NCBI GenBank assembly: GCA_009746045.1
Contig: RPFO01000167.1
Location: 1,975,652-2,037,651 of the forward strand
Source: Mesostigma viride
Lineage: Eukaryota > Streptophyta > Mesostigmatophyceae > Mesostigmatales > Mesostigmataceae
DNA length: 62,000 nucleotides
Reading direction: 5' to 3'
Notes under the pieces: generated by a model
Databases searched by the model: none
Seen by the model: the letters and a program-made list of their open reading frames with translations, nothing else
Told to the model about the DNA's origin: nothing
Shown: positions 16,109 to 25,452 of the stretch, in pieces
How positions within the stretch are numbered: position 1 is the stretch's first letter
How the letters are laid out: each line of letters begins with the position of its first letter
Made by a program: the position numbers and the translations under genes

Positions 16109-19071
16109 ATGACCTCGACCACGCCGACGGACCGGGCGATGGCCATCGCGCTCAGGACCTACCACCGCCCCATCGACGTCGCCCTAGTGGACGGCAAGCT
16201 GGCCGTCGCCTCCCAGCTCGAGTCCTGGAGCCAGGTGGTGGACCGGGTGATCGCGCACCAGCGCTGGCTGTGGATACGCGCCAAGGAGGACAACCTGGAC
16301 AGGGCGGAGGTGGAGGAACTGGAGGAGCTGCGGCACCACATCCTGAACCGGTGGATAGCCCCCGCGGGCCGCACGCTCTTCCTGGGCGGCACCGAGCTGA
16401 GCCGGCGGCGAGAGTCGTGCATGTTCAACTGCAGCTTCACCGAGGTCGAGACCGTCTACGACGTGGTCGACGTGCTCTGGCTGCTGCTGCAGGGATGCGG
16501 GTGCGTATCCGACATTCTGGTATAATGGACCGCATTCCTTTAGTTTCCCCATTGGAACATATACCCACGATTTAACGAGCTCATACGCGGGGGGTTCGAC
16601 ATTTTTTTTTTGAATGCAGCGTCGGCTTCAAGCCCGTCACCGGCACGCTCAACGGGTTCGCGCAGGCCATCCCCGACATCGCCGTCGTCCGCTCCACCAG
16701 GACCGCGGCAGGGGGGCGCGAGTCCAACCAGGAGTCGTGGGACCCCTGCACAAGGACCTGGCGCATCAGTGTGGGAGACTCGGCCGTCGCCTGGTCCAAG
16801 GCGGCCGGAAAGCTGCTCGCCGGAAAGCTCCCCGCCCAACGCCTCGTGCTCGACTTCACCGAGATACGACCGCCGGGGATGAGGATGCGAGGATACGGCC
16901 ACCTGGTGCGTCCTCATTCGTGTCTGCGTGATTTGGCCCACTCCGACATTTCGTTCAGCCCCCTTCCTTTCAGATTGCACGTCGGTAACGGTCGTGTCCC
17001 GCTGCCTGGCCCCGCACCTTTTATACCTTGTTGCCGCAGAGCTCCGGGGACGCCAGCATCTCCAAGGCGCTGGTGGCCATCGCCAAGATCCTGTCCATGC
17101 GCGCCGACCAGCTCCTCACCAAGATGGACATCCTCGACATCGTCAACCACCTAGGCACCATGCTGACCGGCCGCCGGTCGGCCGAGATCGCGCTGTTCGA
17201 GTACGGCGACACCGAGTGGCGCGAGTTCGCCGCCGCCAAGAAGGAGTGGTGGGTGGCCAACGCCCACCGGCAGCAGTCCAACAACAGCCTCATCTTCCGC
17301 AAGCGCCCCTCGAGGAGGGAGATGGAGGAGCTCTTCGCCATCATGCTCGACTCCGGCGGCTCCGAGCCCGGCCTCTTCAACCTCGCCGTCGCCTCCACCC
17401 GCGCGCCCTGGTGTCGAGGCGTGAACCCCTGCTGGTACCTTGAGACACGCTTCTCATCCTATATAAACCAATGTCCCTTGCTTCTGTTCTCATGCGCCCA
17501 GATAAACAATTCCCATCCGTTTCTTAAAAAAATATATGCCGGTTTGTGTGTGCCAGCCACTGATGGCATCCCGGTGTATGGGAACGACGTGCTGCGGGGA
17601 ACAGTGCAAGAAGAATTGTCTCGCTGGCTCCTATTACTGTTCTTGGCACAAACAGGAGACCCAGGCGCTGAAGAGATGGCCCGTCATGGATGTTCTATCA
17701 ACCCCCGGTTGGTGGAAGCAAAACCCGGCCAATCCAAATCCTCTTTTCATCGGCAAAGAACTCCTGGCAAACGACGACCGCTACGGGATAGGCGGGGTGG
17801 AGATATTGCGAGAGGCGGCCTTGGAGCGAAGGAAAATAGAAGCGCAAAGGAATTTAGAAGCCCAACTCCTGAACCTATCTCTAGACGATCAAGACGAAGA
17901 AGTCAACAGAGGCGTCCGGCGTAATTTGGACCGCCTGAGCACAGCCGTGCGACGACTAGGCGTCTACAGGCCGCCATCGAAAAAGCTCAAACCGTTGTCC
18001 ACCTTCATGGAGTACGCTCTCCTTAAGTCGGGGATGAAGAGCTGACACGCCCTCGCTGCATGTGATGCTGTTACGCGCTGCTTTGTTTGCAGCGAGATCC
18101 TCCTCGGCAACAAGTCCTTCTGCAATTTAACGGAGGTCAACCTGGCCGCCTTCAAGGAGGGGAACAAGGCGGGCCTCGAGCGCGCCCTCGTCCTCGCCAG
18201 CCGCATGAACTACCGCCAGACGCTCGTCGACCTCAGGGACGAGATCCTACAAGAGGCCTGGCACCTCAACAACCAGTTCCTGCACCTGTGCGGCGTCGGC
18301 CTCACCGGCATCGTGGCCAGGCCGGACCTGCACCCCTACGACTTCCGCCGCATGAAGAACGTCGCCGTCTCCTCCGCCTACGAGATGGCGCGCGCCCTGG
18401 GGAAGCCCCTGCCCAAGAACGTCACCTGCATCAAGCCCAGCGGCACCCTCTCCAAAATCATGGGCACGCGCGAGTGGGGGGAGGTGCCCGAGGGCGTGCA
18501 CATGCCCCTCGGGAAGTACATCTTCAACAACGTCACCTACTCGCGCCACGACCCGCTGGTCCGGCGGTTCGTAGAGGCCAACTACAGGGTGGTCGAGAAG
18601 CCCTTCGACCCGGAGGCCGTGCTCGTGACCTTCCCCGTCGCCTTCACCTCCGTCCCCTTCACCAAGACCGTCGTCACGCGCAAGGACGGCGCCGTGGAAG
18701 AGGTCGAGGTGAACGCCGAGACAGCGCTCGACCAGCTCGACAGGTACAAGAGGCTCATGGACAACTACTGCGAGCAGAACGTCTCGTGCACGGTCTCCTA
18801 CGACCCCGCCGAGGCCCCCGCCATCGTCGACTGGCTCATGAACAACTGGGACTCCTACGTGGGGGTCTCCTTCCTCCTGCGCGCCGACCCCACCAAGAGC
18901 GCCGCCGACCTGGGATACAGCTACCTGCCCCAGGAGGTGGTCACCGAGGCCGCCTTCGCCAAGTACGCCGGCGCGCTCAAGCCCGTCGACTACTCCGGCG
19001 TCCTGCACGTGGACGACGACGCTGCCCTCATGGAGCCCGACTGCCCCAGCGGCGCCTGCCCCGTCCGCTAG
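16109..19071 (+). CDS. nrdJ: class II (adenosylcobalamin-dependent) ribonucleoside-triphosphate reductase, four exons (683 aa)
   Basis: Reduces ribonucleotides to deoxyribonucleotides using coenzyme B12. Exons 16109-16500, 16620-16905, 17040-17434 and 18093-19071 sum to 684 codons. All three introns are GT-AG and their removal restores family motifs across every junction: LLQGCGVGFKP, GYGHLSSGD and the NPC-x-EILLGN loop. Active-site features include SCMFNCSF near residue 107, the NPC cysteine, the KPSGTLSKIMG stretch and the C-terminal redox CPSGACP. The length fits the monomeric Lactobacillus-type reductase. No radical-generating small subunit is expected or seen. Introns 1 and 2 are 119 and 134 nt; intron 3 is 658 nt and contains an ORF. 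B12 must come from outside or from the host. Confidence 0.93.
17536..18045 (+). CDS. ORF inside reductase intron 3 with Cys/His knuckle (169 aa)
   Basis: The ORF occupies most of intron 3 (17435-18092) on the sense strand. Near the N-terminus it carries CMGTTCCGEQCKKNC followed by YYCSWH, a C-x(n)-G-x-x-C-x(3)-C-x(n)-C-x-x-H arrangement resembling the short DUF5763-type zinc knuckle. The rest is charged and helical with no homing-endonuclease motif (no LAGLIDADG, GIY-YIG or HNH). Similar knuckles occur at 38669-39022 and 39154-39432. It may be an independent gene captured in the intron, or an intron-borne element. An alternative start is ATG 17563. Confidence 0.55.
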   Translation: MPVCVCQPLMASRCMGTTCCGEQCKKNCLAGSYYCSWHKQETQALKRWPVMDVLSTPGWWKQNPANPNPLFIGKELLANDDRYGIGGVEILREAALERRKIEAQRNLEAQLLNLSLDDQDEEVNRGVRRNLDRLSTAVRRLGVYRPPSKKLKPLSTFMEYALLKSGMKS

Positions 19072-19075
19072 CCGG

Positions 19076-19725
19076 TCACATCCCGGCCATCATCGCCGGA
19101 GGATACATCATCGGCGGAGGATACACCATGCGCTGGGGCGGCAGAGAGGGGAGCGACATCATCATGGGAGACAGGTCCAGCTGGATCGCCTCGGGGGCGC
19201 CAGACGACCGACGCTTGAACAAATAGTACGCCAGCCAGCCGGCCAGCAGAACGAACACCAGCACCAGCAGCTTGCCCGCGCCCGACATTCCCGACCCGTC
19301 GTCCTTCTGCACGCTCGGCGGGAGCGACCTCGCGTTGTAGTACCCATCCTGACCGCCGCCCGGGATGCCCGACCCGTACGCGCTCGAAGCTCCCTTCCCC
19401 CCCCCCCGCCGAACATCTTGTCCACCGCGAGCCCCCCCGCCGCCATCAGCCCGCCGGCGCCCAGGTTGATCGCGAGGAACTTGGCCACACTTTTCCCCCT
19501 GCTGCTCTTCGAGGCCGTCTCGGCGACCTCGTCGGCGCCCTTCAACACCGTCTTGCCCGCCGCGTCTGCCGCGTCGTCGGCGCCCTTCAACACCGTCTTC
19601 CCCGCCCCGCCTGCCACGTCGTCGGCCACCCCGCCAGTGCCCTTTGTGACGCTGCTGAGGGCCCTGGGCACCGCCTTCGCCATGTTCATCGCCGACCGTG
19701 CGACGTTCGCAAAAGCGGTCGCCAT
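19076..19725 (-). CDS. Ala/Gly-rich single-pass membrane protein, frameshift in an 11-C run
   Basis: From ATG 19725 the N-terminal half is Ala/Lys/Gly-rich and contains a near-perfect internal duplication (GKTVLKGADD / GKTVLKGADE). The frame changes at the C11 run 19397-19407; the 650-nt span is one base short of whole codons. Downstream the other frame gives a clear transmembrane helix (LLVLVFVLLAGWLAYYLF) and a Met/Pro-rich tail ending MMAGM. Likely a virion membrane protein. It converges with the reductase gene, with a 4-bp gap. Confidence 0.6.
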
Positions 19726-19742
19726 CGCGGTACTCTTGCACT

Positions 19743-19749
19743 TATATAA
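19743..19749 (-). promoter_or_regulatory. TATATAA promoter-like element
   Basis: A TATATAA-type sequence on the minus strand about 20 bases upstream of the ATG at 19725, inside otherwise GC-rich DNA. Confidence 0.35.
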
Positions 19750-19807
19750 GCGTCGAGAAAAATTGGCCAGTCCTTAATTTATGTACATTGATCAATAAAA
19801 CGACACC

Positions 19808-22117
19808 TTACGCGGGCGTCCCCCACTTGTTCACGAGGTACTGGCGGATCGTCTCCAACTGCGCGCTCGTCTTCGCGGTGCTGTAAAAAAGGATCTCGCC
19901 CACCCACCCCTCCAGCCCCCTGGTAGGGCTCAAGTTGTCGCCGCCCACGTAAAGCCCGCCGGTGGCCGACTTGGGCGCGCCACCGTTTGCGGTCCCTGCG
20001 CGACCGTCGAAACGGGTGAAGAAGCTCGACGTGCCGGTGATCGACATCGCGAACACGTGCGCCCTCCCGTCGAAGAACTCCGCGTTTGAGCACATCGTTT
20101 CGTTGGGGGACGGATCGCTCGGGAATCCTACTACGGTGGTCGTGGTGCTACCCCAGGCAATCGCGCCGGTGTTAATCGTGCCGCCCGCGCCCAATATGAA
20201 CCCGCGCAGTTGGCTTCCTGTATTAGTTGGGTACGTAAACGGGGTGGCCTGTCTAGCCACCACCACCACCGTCTTGTTGGCCTGAGACCAAAACGCCGTC
20301 GTCGTGGCCGTCTTCAGATGCGTGTTGTTTGCGTTGGTGAACCTGAGCGACCGCTTCGAGTTCAGAGTCGCGGTGTCCAGCGTCGGAGCCTTGCTCGTCG
20401 TGGTCTGCGTGATGTGATTCGACCCCTTCTTGTCCATCACGTACAAGACGGTACCGCCGGCCGTGTTTTGGACGACCGTGCCGGCGGAGTTGCTGAACGC
20501 CGTGCTGGCGTCCGACATATCGTACCAGGCGTACAGCGCGGCGTCCGTGGACGGGTCGTACAGCGTCGTGTACGTGAACGCGAGCGTAGAGGACGCGATG
20601 TTGCCGTTCCCTGCGGCATCCGTCGCCGCGCCCCCCCCGACGCTCACCGTCGTCTGCGTGTTAGCGGTCCCGCTCACGGAGAAAGTGTACACGGCGCCGC
20701 TCCCTGCAAGGCTGCCCGCCACGACCGTGCCGTTCGTCACCACTACATCCCCCTCCGCGAACCCCGTCACCGGCTCGCTGAACGTCGCCGTCACGCTGAT
20801 CGGGCTACTGGTAGGGGTCGACCCCGCCGTAGTGGAAAGAGCGAGGGTGGGCGGTGTGGTGTCGGCGGAGGCGGTGGTCACCGTGTGCGTGTACACCGCG
20901 CTGTACGCCCCCGACGACCCCTTGGCCACGACGTACACGTAATAGGCGGTGGACGGCGTCAGGGAGGAGAACACCAGTGGGCCGGACCCGACGGTCCCGT
21001 CGCCGCTCATGGGAAAGGCGGAGGACGCGACCAGGTCGGTGCCGCCCGCGCCCGACTTGGTGTATATATCGCCCGCCGCCAGCCCCGCCTTGGAGGCGCT
21101 GTACACGCGGCACAGGACCGCCCAGTTGTCGCCCCCGGACATGGTGAGCGAGTGGGTCACGCTGATCTGCGTCGATGTGGCTGTCGGGGCGGGCACGGAA
21201 CCGCCGAACGTCTGGAGGTTGAACGAGCTGCTCAGGGTCTTCAGCTGCACCGTCGCGTACGTGTTCGTGTCCGTCTGCGCGACCGGCGAGGCCAGCGCCA
21301 CCTTGACCGACACGCGGTAGGCGGACCCCGGGTTCATCGCGATCTGACCCGCCCCGGCCCACGTCACGGCCTTCTTCCAGTTCCACCGCCCGTCGGCGAA
21401 GTACCCGTTCGCGCTGACCGCCTCGTCGGAGGCCACGTCCGTCTGGCGGTACACCTCATCCTCGTACAGCCCCGTGTCGACCGCCGTGTCGTGCACCCGC
21501 ACCGTCACCGTGATCAGGTTGCCGCCGCCCCCGCTCCCGATCTGCAGGTTGTTCAGGCACACCGCCACCTCGTAGATGCACGTCGACGCGGTGTGGGGGA
21601 ACGCGTTCAGCGCCGCCACCGCCTGGCCGGCGGGAGGACAGCCGAACGAGGCGTACCGGAACGCGGGCGTCTGGGTCTCCGCCCACGGTATGGCGGCCGT
21701 GAACACGCGGTGCCGGTGGTAGTACGGCGTCACCGTCGCCGCCTGCGGCCCCCACAGCCCGTCGCCGGTGCGGACCAGCAGGCTGCCGGCGTCGGGGGGC
21801 GCCGAGTAATGCGCGGTGTCCGTCACCGACGAGTGGTTGAGGCCGTACAGGAACGCCGGCGCGCGAAAGACGTACGACCGCGGCACGAGGGACTGGGGCG
21901 CCGCCCCGCTGTAATCGACCTGCGGCAAATGCACGCGCCCGCCCGTCCGCAGGTCCGCGGTCGCCGACACGTCCGACAGGATGGACGCGGAGGACTGCCC
22001 GATGCTCACCGACTCCCTCTGGTCGCCCGCCTTTCGGGCCACGACCGCCCCGTTCTCCTGGGTCACGACCCACACGGAGGACACGTCCAGCGACGACACC
22101 CTCAGCGCCGCCTTCAT
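19808..22117 (-). CDS. surface/fibre protein with FN3-like, bacterial Ig-like and LamG-like domains (769 aa)
   Basis: A large secreted-type beta-rich protein without obvious signal peptide. Residues about 1-310 are an unassigned head. About 310-415 resembles a fibronectin type III domain (AVLCRVYSASKAGL ... FSSLTPSTAYYVYVVAKG). About 420-510 is a bacterial Ig-like domain (TATFSEPVTGFAEGDVVVTN). The C-terminal 240 residues resemble a concanavalin/LamG lectin fold with the ending GLEGWVGEILFYSTAKTSAQ. Such modules bind glycans and sit on virion fibres or phage-like tails. Intact and typical of viral GC content. Followed on the same strand by another structural-like gene at 22936, so it is probably part of a virion-surface cluster. 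Confidence 0.75.
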   Translation of the reverse strand: MKAALRVSSLDVSSVWVVTQENGAVVARKAGDQRESVSIGQSSASILSDVSATADLRTGGRVHLPQVDYSGAAPQSLVPRSYVFRAPAFLYGLNHSSVTDTAHYSAPPDAGSLLVRTGDGLWGPQAATVTPYYHRHRVFTAAIPWAETQTPAFRYASFGCPPAGQAVAALNAFPHTASTCIYEVAVCLNNLQIGSGGGGNLITVTVRVHDTAVDTGLYEDEVYRQTDVASDEAVSANGYFADGRWNWKKAVTWAGAGQIAMNPGSAYRVSVKVALASPVAQTDTNTYATVQLKTLSSSFNLQTFGGSVPAPTATSTQISVTHSLTMSGGDNWAVLCRVYSASKAGLAAGDIYTKSGAGGTDLVASSAFPMSGDGTVGSGPLVFSSLTPSTAYYVYVVAKGSSGAYSAVYTHTVTTASADTTPPTLALSTTAGSTPTSSPISVTATFSEPVTGFAEGDVVVTNGTVVAGSLAGSGAVYTFSVSGTANTQTTVSVGGGAATDAAGNGNIASSTLAFTYTTLYDPSTDAALYAWYDMSDASTAFSNSAGTVVQNTAGGTVLYVMDKKGSNHITQTTTSKAPTLDTATLNSKRSLRFTNANNTHLKTATTTAFWSQANKTVVVVARQATPFTYPTNTGSQLRGFILGAGGTINTGAIAWGSTTTTVVGFPSDPSPNETMCSNAEFFDGRAHVFAMSITGTSSFFTRFDGRAGTANGGAPKSATGGLYVGGDNLSPTRGLEGWVGEILFYSTAKTSAQLETIRQYLVNKWGTPA

Positions 22118-22147
22118 GGTTACTGATCTGTACCCTAGATGATTTTA

Positions 22148-22936
22148 TCAGCTCTCTAACTGCGCCTGCGACAACTGAACCACCACCCCGATGCCCGTGC
22201 CCGTGTATCCCGACAACTGCAGGTAGAACGTGTCGCCCGCGCCGATCGCGAAGGGCGCGACGCTCACGTTCGCCCACGCCGCGCGCACGCCCATCACCGT
22301 CCTCTGCGGCATCGGCCCGGAAGACAGCGTCGCCAGCGTGGTGCCATCGTGCTTCTTCACCGCCACCGCGAACGCGTGCGTGCTCGCGTCCGGCAGGTTG
22401 TACGCGCTGATCGACAGCGTGTCCACGGAGAACGTGTACGGCGGCGCCACGCTCAGGGTGTTGCCCGCCCCCGTCACCATGGACACCGCGCTGCCGGCCA
22501 TGTTCCCCCCGTAATGGAACGTCTCCGTCCAGTACGCCGTCCTCATCGTCTGGTTGGTCCACGCCGCCCCCGCCCACGCCAGCACCTGGCCCGCCTGGGG
22601 CACCCCCGTGTACTCCACGTCGGACGCGTCGCCCAGACTGGCGGGGGCCACCGCGACCGAGTCGGCGTACGCCTTGGTGACGGCGTCGGAGGCGTCCGTC
22701 GGCACGCCCCCCATCACCACCTTGCCGGTGACCGTGACGTCCCCATCCACCTGCAGGTCCTTGCCGAACTCCCAGTGGTCCTGCCTGTACGCCAGCGCGT
22801 CCTGCAGCTGGTAGGCGCCCCCCTCTCGGAACCGCATGCACAACTGGTCGCTCTCCTGCCTGATCTCGAAGTCCCCGTCGCCCCCCAGTCCGTTCTGGAT
22901 CACCACCGAGGCTGCGGACAGCGTCCCCCCCGTCAT
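22148..22936 (-). CDS. tail-fibre-like surface protein (262 aa)
   Basis: The N-terminal part contains GKDLQVDGDVTVTGKVVM and TDASDAVTKAYADS, phrases typical of phage and giant-virus fibre proteins with short beta repeats and a ten-residue coiled segment. The C-terminal half is a beta-rich globular domain. It lies immediately upstream of the 769-residue surface gene on the same strand (30-base gap). The start at 22936 is preceded by AGTATAG, an in-place promoter-like sequence. Confidence 0.6.
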   Translation of the reverse strand: MTGGTLSAASVVIQNGLGGDGDFEIRQESDQLCMRFREGGAYQLQDALAYRQDHWEFGKDLQVDGDVTVTGKVVMGGVPTDASDAVTKAYADSVAVAPASLGDASDVEYTGVPQAGQVLAWAGAAWTNQTMRTAYWTETFHYGGNMAGSAVSMVTGAGNTLSVAPPYTFSVDTLSISAYNLPDASTHAFAVAVKKHDGTTLATLSSGPMPQRTVMGVRAAWANVSVAPFAIGAGDTFYLQLSGYTGTGIGVVVQLSQAQLES

Positions 22937-22965
22937 CTATACTATCCTCTAGACAAAAGAAATTC

Positions 22966-23247
22966 CTACACCGGCGACGCGCGGCGGAAAAACTTGGACG
23001 TGTTGTCGTCCGAGAAGATGGACTGCAGCACCGCGTGCAGGCCCCCCGTGCCCGTGCCCGCCCCCGCCGGCGCCGGCGCCTCGTCCCCCGTGTTGTAGTT
23101 GCTGCGGTGGTAGTGCGCGATCGGCCAGGGGTCGAACGTCTGCGAGAGAGCGAACGCCACGCTGTCCGGGTACGAGACCGCGTCCGCCAGGATGACCGGC
23201 TTGGTCGCGCTTGCCGGAGAAGAGAAAAAGGACAACGGAGTCGCCAT
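22966..23247 (-). CDS. small hypothetical protein (93 aa)
   Basis: Starts MATPLSFFSS at 23247. The N-terminal two thirds look globular, with aromatic residues (FDPWPIAHYHRSNY); the middle has a Pro/Ala/Gly linker. Third in the same-strand series leading into the surface genes. No family recognised. Confidence 0.45.
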   Translation of the reverse strand: MATPLSFFSSPASATKPVILADAVSYPDSVAFALSQTFDPWPIAHYHRSNYNTGDEAPAPAGAGTGTGGLHAVLQSIFSDDNTSKFFRRASPV

Positions 23248-23250
23248 AAC

Positions 23251-23457
23251 TCAGTACCCTTGGCTTGCATATTTTTCTGTCCGCCCTTGGCACCCCCGGC
23301 CCTCCACCTCGTCCTGTCCCTCCAGCGTGTCCGCCGCCTGCGAGGGGGGCGAGGGGTAGATGCCCCCGCACCGGACCGTGTCCATGCGCCGATCCTCCCC
23401 GGCCGCCACCGACACCGCGCAACCCATGTCCCTACCGCCTCTGTCCTTGTCTCCCAT
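23251..23457 (-). CDS. possible small Cys-containing protein (68 aa)
   Basis: ATG 23457 opens a short hydrophilic, Asp/Gly-rich ORF ending four bases upstream of the ATG at 23247. The tight spacing supports a polycistronic-like packing, but the composition is low complexity and no family is recognised. Confidence 0.3.
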   Translation of the reverse strand: MGDKDRGGRDMGCAVSVAAGEDRRMDTVRCGGIYPSPPSQAADTLEGQDEVEGRGCQGRTEKYASQGY

Positions 23458-23632
23458 TTTTTTTTCGACGACGAGAGCCCAACGCAGGAGGGTCGCCGTC
23501 ACGGGAGGCGGGGCGTGCGAATAGCAGGGGAGCGCGTACCGCTGTCCGGTCGCGTCCATCCCGTGCATGCCAACGGCGCGCATGTATCCCGGTGAGAAAT
23601 AAACCTGCTCGTCTTACTGTACAGAGGACACC

Positions 23633-24217
23633 ATGTCGTCGCTGCAAGCCACCAACCCGATGGCCGTGCCGCCGGCCCAGAACACGCACAGGGTCCTCGT
23701 CACCGGGACGAACAGAGAGGGCTACACCACCTTCAACCTCCCCTCCCCCGTGCTAAACGTGGAGGCCTGCCGGCTCGTGTACGCCCAGGTCCCGGCGGCC
23801 TCCGAGACGTGCACGGCCATCTCCCTGCGTCTGGGCGACCGCGAGGTAGAAAAGGTGCAGACCGCCATCCCCAGCGCGTCGGGGATGAGGCCCAAGATCG
23901 CCACCGTAGCCGACGCGGACTGCGCCGCCAGGACCGTCTGCGTAGGGTACGAGGACGACCCCGCCCACGACGCCGCCATGCGCCCCAGGAACTTCTTCGC
24001 GGGCAAGGCGCACTTCGCCATCGTGCCCAACGGCGTCGAGCTGTACGCCCCCCACTCGCCCATGGACGACGCCGCCGTGTTCACCCCGCCCATCCCCAGC
24101 GTGCAGACCCTGCGGCTGGAGCTCTACGCCCTGCCCGCCCCCACGCGCACCCTGCTCAATCTGGAGGGGGACACGTTCGCCATACTCATCGAGCTCGCGT
24201 CGTCGAGGAGGCCCTAG
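23633..24217 (+). CDS. hypothetical beta-rich protein, possible virion component (194 aa)
   Basis: An intact ORF starting MSSLQATNPM. The pattern of an N-terminal strand (HRVLVTGTNREGYTTFNL), followed by CRLVYAQVP and a C-terminal ILIELASS strand, resembles minor jelly-roll-type capsid or fibre-base proteins, but this is only structural guesswork. It converges with the SET-domain gene six bases away. Confidence 0.5.
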   Translation: MSSLQATNPMAVPPAQNTHRVLVTGTNREGYTTFNLPSPVLNVEACRLVYAQVPAASETCTAISLRLGDREVEKVQTAIPSASGMRPKIATVADADCAARTVCVGYEDDPAHDAAMRPRNFFAGKAHFAIVPNGVELYAPHSPMDDAAVFTPPIPSVQTLRLELYALPAPTRTLLNLEGDTFAILIELASSRRP

Positions 24218-24222
24218 CTAGG

Positions 24223-25364
24223 CTAGAGCTTGTTCCTCCCGATGCGCGCCCAATACTCGTCCCCGTACTCGATCAGCAGCTCCTTCCCGCTCCCGATGTC
24301 CCTCGTCGCCTCCACCGCGATCCGAAGCTGACCCCCGCTGGTATCGCGGACCAAGGCCGCGTTCGACCGCACCCCGTGCATGCCCCTGGGGTCGTTCATG
24401 TACCGGAACTCGTTGCCGTACTCCAGCCCGTCCACGAACGCGAACGAGCCCGACGCGTCGTGCAGGTCCGCAAAGTACATCTCGTCCTCCCCCTCGTCCC
24501 GTTTGAGGATGATCTCGTCCCCCCTGCCGTCCTTGTCGTGGCATTTCAGCAGCCCGCTGTAGAACCCGATCCGCGCCCCCTTCTTGAAAGGCCGGGTGGT
24601 GAACAGCCCACGCTGACCGTGCAAAGGGTGCCCGGGGCGGGACACCACGCGCACCTCCACCCCCTCCGCGGGCGACTGCGGCTGGACGGCGAACTGCGCC
24701 TCCATCGCCAGCTTGTCGGGCGAGTACACCACGTTCGCGGTCGTGTAATACCGCAAGTCGTCGCGGGGGCTGCCCCTCACCCTGGCGGCCAGCGCCTCGG
24801 CCGAGGCCGTGTACGGGTACCGCGCGTCCGTCGAGCCGGGCAGTGGGGGGCAGACCCCCGCCGCCGCCCCCCGCGAGGGAGAAAGGGTCAGCTCCTCGCC
24901 CGCGCGCACAGCCCGCGTCGCCACCAGCGCGACACGGTGGTCGCGAATCTCCTCCGCCAAGTTGCCCCGCCCCGCCCTGAGGAAAGAGAACTCGTTCCCG
25001 TACACCCCGCAGTCGATGTAGACCACCGACGTCTCGGTGACGCACAGACGCGCGAGGTGCGGCCGGCGCCAGTCCTTCCGCAGCCCCTCAAGGGGGGCGC
25101 ACCGCAGCAGCCCCGCGCGGTGGCCTACCACCTCCCCCCTCTTGAACGCCCGGGACGCGAACACGCGCGAGTGCGCCACCGTCACCCCCGGGTTGTGATG
25201 GAACGGCCGCGTCTGCGTGGAGAACTGCGCCTCCATCACGCGCGCGTCCGGAGAGGCGACCACCGTGTGGTTCGTGTAGTACTTGAGAGACCCCCCCCCG
25301 CCTGCTTGACCAGCCGTTCGGCCACCTCCATCGAGCGTCTTGTGAAAAGGCGCGTGTCCGGCAT
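24223..25364 (-). CDS. double SET-domain lysine methyltransferase-like protein, one apparent frameshift
   Basis: Two SET-like repeats lie in tandem. The C-terminal one (about 24223-24680) is better preserved: GLFTTRPFKKGARIGFYSG, a NEFRYMNDPRG block, the ELLIEYGDEYW motif. The N-terminal one (about 24880-25200) has VFASRAFKRGEVVG and NEFSFLRAG but ends GEELTLSPS, without the Tyr that normally follows, so it is probably inactive. Such enzymes in large viruses can methylate histones. The start MPDTRLF at 25364 is separated from the body by the C9 run 25291-25299, where one base appears lost (1142 nt, one short). Target unknown. Confidence 0.75.
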
Positions 25365-25452
25365 CCCTCTGTATATCTACCCTACACCCGCCATTTTGTG
25401 TGCGCTCCGGGATCCTTTTTTTTTCTCTGTGTACAGTATACACGCGAACACC

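Noticed and set aside
20210-22126. 638-codon plus-strand ORF opposite the surface protein gene
   Set aside because: Arg/His/Val-rich antisense shadow of the 769-residue gene in GC-rich DNA.
23809-25400. Long plus-strand ORF opposite the SET gene
   Set aside because: Antisense shadow; composition is Arg/Pro/His-rich and the minus strand has clear SET motifs.
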